Shown piece after piece: positions 7,559 to 13,328 of a stretch of 14,533 nucleotides of DNA (position 1 is the stretch's first letter; each line of letters begins with the position of its first letter). The stretch comes from an uncultured Oscillospiraceae bacterium (GTDB lineage Bacteria; Bacillota; Clostridia; Oscillospirales; Ruminococcaceae), in assembly GCA_900543295.1 (NCBI GenBank), contig UQQY01000040.1, positions 1-14,533 of the forward strand, in the 5' to 3' direction. Below the pieces are notes generated by a model. That model did no database searches. It was not told the origin of the DNA and saw nothing but the letters and a program-made list of their open reading frames with translations. A program made the position numbers and the translations under genes.

Positions 7559-10012
7559 TTATAAAAGCTCCCCATTTACGTCCGCAAAAATACCGATTCC
7601 GGCAAACAGCCGCTCTCCCCCGCAGCGCTTCAGTACGCGGGCGACAATCTCGCGAAACTCGCGGTTCATTCTGCATTTGACAACTACCCGATAGCGAAAT
7701 TTTCCGCTCACACGATACACCGCAGCCGGCGAAATGCCGACGAGCTTCATTGCGATGCGCGCCGCATTTTCCGATTCCTCCCGCAAAATTTCGCACACGC
7801 GGTACGCCGCGCGCTTTACTGCGTGCTCATCCTTTCCGGAAACACCAATAGCCAGAAGATCGCAAAACGGCGGATACAGAAGATTCTTCCGCATCTCGAT
7901 CTCATCGCGGTAAAACGCCTCGTAATTCTGCGCTGCGGCGTAGACGATCACCGGATTGTCCGGATCAAACGTCTGGATATACGCCCGTCCACTTTTCGCG
8001 CCGCGTCCGCTTCTCCCAACCACCTGCGTAATCAGAGAGAACGCCCGCTCGCTGCTGCGGTAATCGCCGGATCCAAGTCCCGCGTCTCCGTTTAAGACGC
8101 CTGCAAGCGTTACATTCGGGAAATCAAGTCCCTTTGCAATCATCTGTGTACCGACCATCACATCGTATTCGCCGCGCGCAAAGGCCGCAAGCTTTTTTTC
8201 ATATGCGCCGCGCGTACCGGTTGTATCTGTATCCATACGCAGAATACGCGCACCCGGCAAAAGTCCGGCAAGCGTCTCCTCAATACGCTGGGTGCCTGCG
8301 CCGGTACGCTTTAAAACGCCACCGCATTTCGGACAGCTCGCGCCCTCCGGCTCTGTGTGACCGCAGTAATGGCATAAAAAATGAGCGCCCGTCTTGTGAT
8401 AAGTCAGCGCCACATCGCAGGAAGGACACTTGTATACCTCTCCGCAGGACATACACGTCGCATACGGTTGATAGCCCCGCCGGTTCAGCAGAAGAACCGA
8501 CTGCTCTCCTGCCGCCAGATTCAGCAAGAGCTGTTCTTTAAGGACGCTGCTTAAAAAAGTATAGTTTCCGCTTTGCTGCTCTGCGCGCATATCGATCAGA
8601 TAAACGTCCGGCATACGCGCCTGCGCAAAGCGGCTGTTTAATGAAAAATAGTGGTAGCGTCCGCGCTCCGCCTGAAAGCGGCTGTCAACAGAAGGCGTCG
8701 CCGATCCCAAAAGCAGTGTCGCCTTGTGATAGCCGCAGCGCCATTTCGCAATGTCTCTGGCATGATAGCGCGGCGCAGCGTCCGATTTATAGGAGGATTC
8801 ACCCTCCTCGTCTAAAATAATCAATCCAATATCAGAAAGCGGTGAAAACACCGCACTGCGCGTTCCAATGACAATGCGCGCCGCACCGCTTTTGACGCGT
8901 TCGAACGCCGCAAGGCGATCCGCCTGCGAGAGTCCTGAGTGGATCACGGCTGTCCTTTCACCGAACAGCGAGACAAACCGCGCGGAGAGCTGCGGCGTCA
9001 GTGCGATTTCCGGTACCAGCAGCATAGCTGTTTTCCCGGCAAGAAGCGCTTGTTCAATCAGCTTAATATAAATCTGCGTTTTGCCGCTCCCTGTCACGCC
9101 ATATAAAAGCGCGCAGTTTGCTTCGCCTTTGGCCTGCAAAGCGAGAATGCCGCGGCAGACGCGCTCCTGCTCGTCGGAAAGGATAACCGGTATAGGCTCT
9201 GTCTTAGAGACATTTTCCGGTTCCGGCAGTACCTCGGCTTCTTTCTTATACATAAGAACGGCTCCCTTTTTGACGAGCGCGCGAAGCACTGCTTCCGTCA
9301 CCCCGCAAAAGCTGCAAAGCGAAGCGGGCTCCGTCTCGCCGACGGTCGCCAGCGTGGATAAAAGCAAGCGCTGCCTTTCTGAAAAGCCGGTTACATCTCC
9401 GTCAAAGTCAGGACGCACCGCCGCACAGCGCACCTTTTTCACCGGCGTCTTCCGCACAGCTTCCTCTTCTCTGCGAATCATACCGGCGCTTAAAAGTGCG
9501 CGAACCGGCGCGGACTTTGCCGCGTGCTGCCGGATGTTCAAAAATGCGCGCAGTTCTTTCTCTGTTTTTTCCGTCTGCAAAAAGCGCAGTACACGTTCCT
9601 GCTCCTGTGAAAGCGCAGCGCACTCCTCATCGGTATACCGGCGGGTTTGTACAAACCGCTCCGAAACAGAGACATTCATCCCGTTTGGCAGCATCGCCTT
9701 AACCGCTTCATAGCAGGTGCAGTAGGTATGCGTCGTCAAATAGCCGATCAGGCCGAACATTTCGTCGGTCAAAAGCGGCTCCTTGTCAAGCTGCGACAGC
9801 ACGGGCTTAAGCGACCGCCCGTCCCGCATTTCAACCGTTTCAACTGCGCTGACGATTCCCTGCACGCGCCGGTTTCCTCCTCCAAACGGCACCAGAACCC
9901 GACATCCTCTGCAAAGCGTATCTCGCATTTCGCCCAAAACGGCATAAGAATATGGACGGTCGATCGCATAAACCGCTTTTTCGACATAAACCTGCGCCAC
10001 GGTCTGCTCCAC
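7559..10012 (-). CDS. priA: Primosomal protein N' (replication restart helicase PriA)
   Basis: PriA, 817 aa, is a 3'-5' superfamily-2 helicase that recognises stalled forks and reloads the replisome. The N-terminal DNA-binding region (about 1-110) is followed by a winged-helix-like linker. The helicase core starts near 278. Walker A is GVTGSGKT (305-312), motif II is DEEG (401-404), motif III is GSATP (436-440), motif V is GTQMIAKGLDFP (621-632) and motif VI is QVVGRSGR (663-670). Eight cysteines (520, 523, 529, 532, 547, 550, 560, 563) form the two zinc sites inserted in the second helicase lobe. Motif II has Gly where PriA usually has His (DEEH). The start is GTG at 10012-10010, chosen for the AAGGAGGG site 7 nt upstream. 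It follows rpoZ by 30 bp, and coaBC is absent from this junction. Confidence 0.97.
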   Translation of the reverse strand: MEQTVAQVYVEKAVYAIDRPYSYAVLGEMRDTLCRGCRVLVPFGGGNRRVQGIVSAVETVEMRDGRSLKPVLSQLDKEPLLTDEMFGLIGYLTTHTYCTCYEAVKAMLPNGMNVSVSERFVQTRRYTDEECAALSQEQERVLRFLQTEKTEKELRAFLNIRQHAAKSAPVRALLSAGMIRREEEAVRKTPVKKVRCAAVRPDFDGDVTGFSERQRLLLSTLATVGETEPASLCSFCGVTEAVLRALVKKGAVLMYKKEAEVLPEPENVSKTEPIPVILSDEQERVCRGILALQAKGEANCALLYGVTGSGKTQIYIKLIEQALLAGKTAMLLVPEIALTPQLSARFVSLFGERTAVIHSGLSQADRLAAFERVKSGAARIVIGTRSAVFSPLSDIGLIILDEEGESSYKSDAAPRYHARDIAKWRCGYHKATLLLGSATPSVDSRFQAERGRYHYFSLNSRFAQARMPDVYLIDMRAEQQSGNYTFLSSVLKEQLLLNLAAGEQSVLLLNRRGYQPYATCMSCGEVYKCPSCDVALTYHKTGAHFLCHYCGHTEPEGASCPKCGGVLKRTGAGTQRIEETLAGLLPGARILRMDTDTTGTRGAYEKKLAAFARGEYDVMVGTQMIAKGLDFPNVTLAGVLNGDAGLGSGDYRSSERAFSLITQVVGRSGRGAKSGRAYIQTFDPDNPVIVYAAAQNYEAFYRDEIEMRKNLLYPPFCDLLAIGVSGKDEHAVKRAAYRVCEILREESENAARIAMKLVGISPAAVYRVSGKFRYRVVVKCRMNREFREIVARVLKRCGGERLFAGIGIFADVNGELL

Positions 10013-10042
10013 GTCCGTCCCTCCTTTTTCCTGCGCTTCGTT

Positions 10043-10258
10043 TTATTCGAGATGCTTGCCTATATCGGCACGCTCAACCATTTTATAATCGCCGCGCGCA
10101 AATTCCTCCACTGCAAGCTGTACCGGTTTTTCGATCAAAATCTCGCCCTTGTCCTCTGCTTCCTCCGCAATGGCGCGGGCGCGTTTCGCCACCCCGATCA
10201 CCAAAGAGTAATAGCTCTGGTTTGCCTGTAAAATATCTGTTGCCGATGGTCTATGCAT
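10043..10258 (-). CDS. rpoZ: DNA-directed RNA polymerase omega subunit
   Basis: Omega, 71 aa, is the small subunit that binds and stabilises the beta' subunit of RNA polymerase. The sequence has the expected N-terminal features: a Pro-Ser start, an SYYSLVIGVAKRAR stretch (15-28) corresponding to the conserved 'S-Y-LV--AKRAR' core, then an acidic helix and a segment ending in KPVQLAVEEFARG (44-56). The size fits Gram-positive omega. The ATG is preceded by TTTAGGAGGAAACG. It lies 20 bp after gmk and 30 bp before priA. The position directly after gmk is highly conserved and supports the call for so small a protein. Confidence 0.95.
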   Translation of the reverse strand: MHRPSATDILQANQSYYSLVIGVAKRARAIAEEAEDKGEILIEKPVQLAVEEFARGDYKMVERADIGKHLE

Positions 10259-10278
10259 AATCGTTTCCTCCTAAATTT

Positions 10279-10887
10279 TCATTCAGACAGCAATGCGTCA
10301 ATCCGATTGTCAAAAAGCGTCCGGCTGTGCGCAGATGCTTCCATAATGACGTGCAGATCCTGCGCCGCTTTTTCCACCGTATCGTTTATGACGATGTAAT
10401 CACATTCCCGCGCATAGGGGATTTCCTCCTTCGCTCGGGAAAGCCTGCGCTCAATCACTTCGGCTGTTTCAGTTCCCCGGTCGGTAAGACGGCGGCGAAG
10501 CTCCGCCATGGACGGCGGCAGAATATAAATGGAGACCGCATCCGGGCAAAGCTTTCGCACCTGCTTTGCACCCTCAATCTCAATTTCAAGCAGAACGTTT
10601 CTCCCGTTTTCAGTATGTGCCTCAACCGGCGCGCGCGGCGTTCCATAGCAGTTGCCGCAGAACTCCGCATATTCGAGCAAGCCGTCTGTTTCGATTAAAT
10701 GGGAAAACTCTTCTTTTGTTACATAGAGATAGCTTTTTCCCGGTATCTCTCCCGGGCGCGGCGCGCGCGTCGTTGCCGAAACCGACAGAAAAACGGACGG
10801 ATCCGTCTCCAAAAGCCTTTGAATAACCGTCCCCTTGCCGCATCCCGAAGGTGCGCAGATAATGAAAATGCGTCCTTTTTTATTCAT
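10279..10887 (-). CDS. gmk: Guanylate kinase
   Basis: Gmk, 202 aa with the start used here, phosphorylates GMP to GDP with ATP, an essential step of GTP and dGTP synthesis. The P-loop is APSGCGKGT (12-20). The GMP-binding region has SATTRAPRPGE (36-46 or near), a conserved Tyr in GKSYLYV, and YAEFCGNCYGTPRAPV, in which YGTP is the family motif. RLTDRGTET and RLSRAKEEI form the lid region. The ATG at 10887 lies 8 bp inside the end of remA, and purine-rich GAGGAC, itself part of the remA acidic tail, stands 7 nt upstream. In-frame ATGs at 10902 and 10920 would only add Arg/Thr-rich residues read from that tail, so they are not used. The family length and the N-terminus (MNKKGRIFII) agree with this choice. 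Confidence 0.96.
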   Translation of the reverse strand: MNKKGRIFIICAPSGCGKGTVIQRLLETDPSVFLSVSATTRAPRPGEIPGKSYLYVTKEEFSHLIETDGLLEYAEFCGNCYGTPRAPVEAHTENGRNVLLEIEIEGAKQVRKLCPDAVSIYILPPSMAELRRRLTDRGTETAEVIERRLSRAKEEIPYARECDYIVINDTVEKAAQDLHVIMEASAHSRTLFDNRIDALLSE

Positions 10888-11146
10888 CCTCGTCGTCCTC
10901 ATCCTCGTCGTCGCGTTCAATTACACGGTTTGCCACAGTTTCCGGCTGAATTGAGGACAGAATCACATGATCCGAATCCATTACAATCACCGCACGCGTC
11001 CGCCTTCCATAAGTCGCGTCGATCAAAACGCCCTTATCGCGCGCGTCCTGAATAATCCGTTTGATCGGCGCGGATTCTGGGCTGACGATTGCAACCAGCT
11101 TAGATGCGGAAACCATGTTTCCGAATCCGATATTAATCAGTTTCAC
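10880..11146 (-). CDS. remA: Extracellular matrix regulator RemA (DUF370/YlzA family)
   Basis: RemA is a small DNA-binding protein that in B. subtilis activates biofilm matrix and osmoprotection genes; it forms ring-like oligomers with a positively charged DNA surface. The conserved family core is nearly complete: KLINIGFGNMVSA, then IVSPESAPIKRIIQDARDKG, then the very conserved IDATYGRRTRAVIVMDSDHV segment. The protein ends in an unusual run of Asp and Glu (10 of the last 11 residues). Two starts are possible. ATG at 11152-11150 has AGGAGG only 1 nt upstream. GTG at 11146-11144 has the same AGGAGG at an ideal 7 nt and gives an 88-aa protein starting MKLINIGFGN. I use the GTG. In Clostridia the target genes are not known from this window. 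It starts 9-15 bp after yicC and overlaps gmk by 8 bp. Confidence 0.94.
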   Translation of the reverse strand: MKLINIGFGNMVSASKLVAIVSPESAPIKRIIQDARDKGVLIDATYGRRTRAVIVMDSDHVILSSIQPETVANRVIERDDEDEDDEDE

Positions 11147-11161
11147 ACACATTCCTCCTGT

Positions 11162-12040
11162 TTACTCCACATTCTGAATCTGCTCACGGATCTTCTCAAT
11201 CTCCGATTTCATCTCGACAACCAGACCCGTAATCCGCACATCCTGACACTTGGAACCAATCGTATTGACCTCACGGTTCATTTCCTGCACCAGAAAATCG
11301 AGCTTTTTGCCAACCGGTTGTGTCCCCTTCATCAAAGCACTGAACTGACCGAGATGGCTTCTCAGGCGGACCGTTTCCTCGTCCACTGCAATTTTATCCG
11401 CAAACAGCGCCACTTCGGTCAAAATGCGGGCTTCCTCAATATTCTTATTCTCAAGCACTTCATTCAGCTTTGCGTAAAGTCTGGCCTTATAGTCTGCAAT
11501 TGTCTGCGGCGAAAGCGCCTCCACCTCGGTGACATATTCCTCAATCACCAAAAGACGGCTCGCGATATCTTCGTACAATCTCTCTCCTTCCATTTTCCGC
11601 ATATCGCAGAAACGGGAAAGCGCCTCTTCTGCAACGGACTGTACAGCTCTCCAAACTGCGTCTTCATCTTCCTCTGTCTTTTTAACCTGAAAAATGTCCG
11701 AAAAGCGTGCAATAGAGGAAAGAGAAAGATTATCTGTCAGCGAAAGCTCTTCTTTTAAGCTGCGAAGCGCCATTACATACCCGCGCGCCAACTCCAGATT
11801 GACGCCAACCTCAGCCGCTGCCCCGTCTACATTAAAAACAGAAACGCCGATCTCGACCTTTCCGCGCGTAATCCTTGTATTGGCCAGCTTTTTAAGCTTC
11901 TCCTCCAAATATCCGTACGCCCGCGGTATCCGTGTGCTGCACTCAAAATAGCGATGGTTTACCGACTTTACTTCCACCAAAATATCGCGCCCATCCACCG
12001 ATTCCTGCGCGCGGCCGTATCCCGTCATGCTGTTGAGCAT
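11162..12040 (-). CDS. yicC: YicC/YloC family endoribonuclease
   Basis: The 292-aa protein belongs to the YicC family (YloC in B. subtilis), shown to be an endoribonuclease involved in small-RNA and mRNA turnover. The N-terminus LNSMTGYGRAQ (2-12) and the following EVKSVNHRYFE segment (23-33) are family signatures. So is the C-terminal LDFLVQEMNREVNTIGSK stretch (about 248-265), where the acidic and Asn residues are likely functional. The central part is helical and charged. It is the first gene of the leftward cluster, 56 nt from an extended -10 promoter, with AGAGGGG 6 nt upstream of the ATG. remA begins 9-15 bp after its stop. The yicC-remA-gmk-rpoZ order is diagnostic for Firmicutes. Confidence 0.95.
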   Translation of the reverse strand: MLNSMTGYGRAQESVDGRDILVEVKSVNHRYFECSTRIPRAYGYLEEKLKKLANTRITRGKVEIGVSVFNVDGAAAEVGVNLELARGYVMALRSLKEELSLTDNLSLSSIARFSDIFQVKKTEEDEDAVWRAVQSVAEEALSRFCDMRKMEGERLYEDIASRLLVIEEYVTEVEALSPQTIADYKARLYAKLNEVLENKNIEEARILTEVALFADKIAVDEETVRLRSHLGQFSALMKGTQPVGKKLDFLVQEMNREVNTIGSKCQDVRITGLVVEMKSEIEKIREQIQNVE

Positions 12041-12062
12041 TTCATACCCCTCTGCTTTCCGT

Positions 12063-12082
12063 CTCCGCCTTTCTTAGCGGAG
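12063..12082 (-). other. Hairpin in the yicC 5' leader
   Basis: Perfect 6-bp GC-rich arms CTCCGC (12063-12068) and GCGGAG (12077-12082) flank an 8-nt loop. In the minus-strand transcript this stem would form between the promoter and the yicC ribosome binding site, ending about 22 nt before the ATG. It may stabilise the 5' end or affect initiation. It contains a 13-nt word (CTCCGCCTTTCTT on the plus strand) that is also found at 61-73 in the hairpin after prkC. Function unknown. Confidence 0.4.
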
Positions 12083-12096
12083 CATTTATTCGACTT

Positions 12097-12123
12097 ATTA
12101 TATCAAACCTACGGTTAACGCAA
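12097..12123 (-). promoter_or_regulatory. Extended -10 sigma-A promoter for the yicC-prkC operon
   Basis: Read on the minus strand, TGATATAAT (12105-12097) is a perfect TATAAT with an upstream TGn extension. A weak -35, TTGCGT (12123-12118), sits 15 bp upstream; CTTGCG would give 16 bp. Transcription would start near 12090, about 50 nt before the yicC ATG. The palindrome AAGCGCTT (12122-12129) overlaps the -35 and could be an operator, but I know no regulator for it. No other promoter of this quality is visible at the operon's 5' end. Confidence 0.75.
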
Positions 12124-12130
12124 GCGCTTT

Positions 12131-12388
12131 TATTCACAATTTATTTTTATTATTAACAAATAATTTACATTTGTAATTTGTCTGATTTTCAATTTTCCCT
12201 GATAATCCAAGTGTTATATCATTTGTGCTCATATCTCAGCAATATATATAATAGCAATGCTCTGATTATCTAATTTTTATCATTTCGATTTCTTTTTCAA
12301 ACATCAAGCTCTATTTTATCGATATTCTTTGTATTTGTGGTGAAGAAAACTTTAAAAACATTAAAAATAGATATTTCACAAAAAAAGC
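12131..12388. other. AT-rich intergenic spacer between divergent promoters
   Basis: About 260 bases, clearly richer in A and T than the flanking genes, separate the leftward yicC promoter from the rightward lipoprotein promoter. I see no open frame with a ribosome binding site, no strong stem-loop and no repeat. The run of T-rich and A-rich tracts could act as UP elements for either promoter or as bent DNA. Nothing more specific is supported. Confidence 0.5.
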
Positions 12389-12417
12389 TTTACAAAATGA
12401 AAAAAATCATGTATAAT
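12389..12417 (+). promoter_or_regulatory. Near-consensus sigma-A promoter for the lipoprotein gene
   Basis: TTTACA at 12389-12394 and TATAAT at 12412-12417 are separated by exactly 17 bp, and A/T-rich DNA lies upstream. Start of transcription is expected near 12424. This is the strongest promoter-like sequence in the window. It points at the lipoprotein gene, whose start codon is about 195 nt further on. A second, weaker pair (TTGACT 12463-12468, TATGCT 12485-12490, spacer 16 bp) lies inside the leader. Confidence 0.8.
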
Positions 12418-12423
12418 AAAGTG

Positions 12424-12619
12424 CATAAAAGAAAGAAGATGATGCCGATGTTGTGAAGAATGTTGACTTGGGCAGGACTTTTCGTATGCTGTTCCTGTCT
12501 GTAAAACAGCTGGCATCGCTTTCCTTTTTCCGGATATACAAGCGGCGATACCGTACTTTATTTGAAGTGTGTGCGTTTCATGCACCATAAATTCGTTTAT
12601 TTCAGAAAGGAGTCTTATC
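12424..12619 (+). other. Long 5' leader of the lipoprotein gene
   Basis: About 195 nt of predicted untranslated RNA lie between the promoter and the lipoprotein start. Possible pairings include GATGCC (12441-12446) with GGCATC (12512-12517), and GCTGTT (12488-12493) with AACAGC (12505-12510), which would nest inside the first. ATCGC near 12515 could instead pair with GCGAT near 12545, so alternative folds exist. No T-tract follows any of these, so a terminator-type switch is not evident. A 34-codon frame (ATG 12486 to TAA 12590) with a weak AGGA site encodes a basic, hydrophobic peptide; I do not call it a gene. I recognise no riboswitch class here. Confidence 0.45.
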
Positions 12620-13195
12620 ATGAAAAAGTTTTTATCCATTCTGCTTTGTGCTGGTTTAGTATTCTGCATGCTGCTTACCGGTTGCGGAGGCGGCGATACT
12701 CCCGATACCCCCGACAGTCCGACCAAGGATGATACTGCTTCCACAGACGCGGCGGCAGATCTGAGCAAACAGCGCAACAGTGCGCTCGAAACCATTCGCA
12801 AGGAATATACTGATAAAATTGATGCCACGGATTTAAACAAACTGATTGGCAGACAAAAATCTTCTACTGATCTGGATTCCAAACTGGAAAACAGCGAGGA
12901 CGAATATCTTGATGCTGTTCGCGCCATTTTTGATGATACGCTTCCTTTCATTACAGAAGGCTCGCTGATTGGTCCGGAAGCTCCTGCTACTTATGATGAA
13001 GCCTGCGCTTACATCAAAGAGGAATTCAAAGATAATACAGCCGACGATACCTCAGCGCTCGACGAAGCTCTTGCAACCATGAAAGAGAGTTATGACAGCG
13101 ATGCGCAAAAAGCGTTTGACACTGCGCGCCGTGCACTCTGGGACAAATATGAATGCACCGTCGAAACCAACACCTATTTTAAAGACCATGCCTGA
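12620..13195 (+). CDS. Small acidic lipoprotein of unknown function
   Basis: The 191-aa product has a type II signal peptide: MKKF, a hydrophobic stretch (about 5-20) and the lipobox LTGC with the acylated Cys at 22. It should therefore be anchored to the outer face of the membrane. Residues 23-45 form a flexible Gly, Asp, Thr and Pro linker. The rest is acidic and probably helical, with short charged segments such as SALETIRKEYTDKI and DEALATMKESYDSDAQKAF; these might form a helical bundle. I recognise no domain. The start is placed at 12620 because AAAGGAG lies 8-9 nt upstream and the signal peptide begins there; a longer frame from 12569 would add a non-signal extension. It is transcribed alone, from a strong promoter and into terminators. 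A role in envelope interaction or substrate binding cannot be assigned. Confidence 0.9.
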   Translation: MKKFLSILLCAGLVFCMLLTGCGGGDTPDTPDSPTKDDTASTDAAADLSKQRNSALETIRKEYTDKIDATDLNKLIGRQKSSTDLDSKLENSEDEYLDAVRAIFDDTLPFITEGSLIGPEAPATYDEACAYIKEEFKDNTADDTSALDEALATMKESYDSDAQKAFDTARRALWDKYECTVETNTYFKDHA

Positions 13196-13230
13196 TTATT
13201 GAAGATAACTCTCAATTAAAAATAAAACAG

Positions 13231-13257
13231 AGAGAAAATTTGAGATTTTCTCTTTTC
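13231..13257. terminator. Terminator hairpin after the lipoprotein gene
   Basis: Perfect 9-bp arms AGAGAAAAT (13231-13239) and ATTTTCTCT (13245-13253) enclose a 5-nt loop. On the plus strand TTT follows. On the minus strand the stem is followed by CTGTTTTATTTTTAA, a good U-tract. It starts 35 bp after the lipoprotein stop. The stem is AT-rich, so it may be weak alone. It can serve leftward transcripts of the glycyl radical enzyme gene at least as well as rightward ones. Confidence 0.6.
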
Positions 13258-13260
13258 AAA

Positions 13261-13308
13261 AGTAATAAGCGGGACTGCGACGCAGTCCCGCTTATTACTT
13301 TATTTTCT
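13261..13308. terminator. Strong bidirectional terminator with perfect 18-bp arms
   Basis: The arms at 13261-13278 and 13282-13299 are exact reverse complements (AGTAATAAGCGGGACTGC and its complement) around a GAC loop. The inner half is GC-rich and the outer half A/T-rich. TTTATTTTCT follows on the plus strand and TTTTGAAAAG on the minus strand, so it can stop both convergent genes. The glycyl radical enzyme stop codon lies 30 bp to the right. With the preceding hairpin it forms a double insulator between the two genes. A dispersed palindromic repeat is an alternative reading. Confidence 0.8.
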
Positions 13309-13328
13309 CAGTACCTACGCTTTCAAAA

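Noticed and set aside
7038..7796. Longer version of peptide deformylase starting at 7796
   Set aside because: The extra 94 residues lie inside priA and are Cys/Arg-rich without homology; the start at 7514 has a ribosome binding site and a family-like N-terminus.
9081..9713. Plus-strand frame of 210 codons opposite priA
   Set aside because: It is Ser/Arg-rich as expected for the complement of a real gene, and priA is intact and fully supported on the other strand.
10279..10920. Longer guanylate kinase starting at 10920
   Set aside because: The added residues are an Arg/Thr-rich reading of the remA acidic tail; the 10887 start has suitable spacing and matches family N-termini.
10967..11758. 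Plus-strand frame of 263 codons opposite remA and yicC
   Set aside because: It crosses two well-supported minus-strand genes, has unusual His/Asn/Leu-rich composition, and has no promoter or ribosome binding site.
12118..12131. CcpA-type catabolite site over the yicC -35 region
   Set aside because: The AAGCGCTT core fits, but three of the conserved outer positions of the cre consensus do not match.
12463..12490. Second rightward promoter inside the lipoprotein leader (TTGACT, 16 bp, TATGCT)
   Set aside because: The -10 matches only 4 of 6 positions and a much better promoter lies just upstream; noted but not called separately.
12486..12590. 34-codon frame in the lipoprotein leader as a gene
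   Set aside because: Its ribosome binding site is weak and no conservation can be seen from one sequence; kept only as a hypothesis in the findings.
12376..12951. Minus-strand frame of 191 codons overlapping the lipoprotein gene and its leader
   Set aside because: The opposite strand has a lipobox protein with promoter and ribosome binding site; this frame is Ser-rich antisense and ends in the promoter region.
12569..13195. Longer lipoprotein starting at 12569
   Set aside because: The 17 extra residues precede the signal peptide and would break it; the 12620 start has a clear AAAGGAG site.
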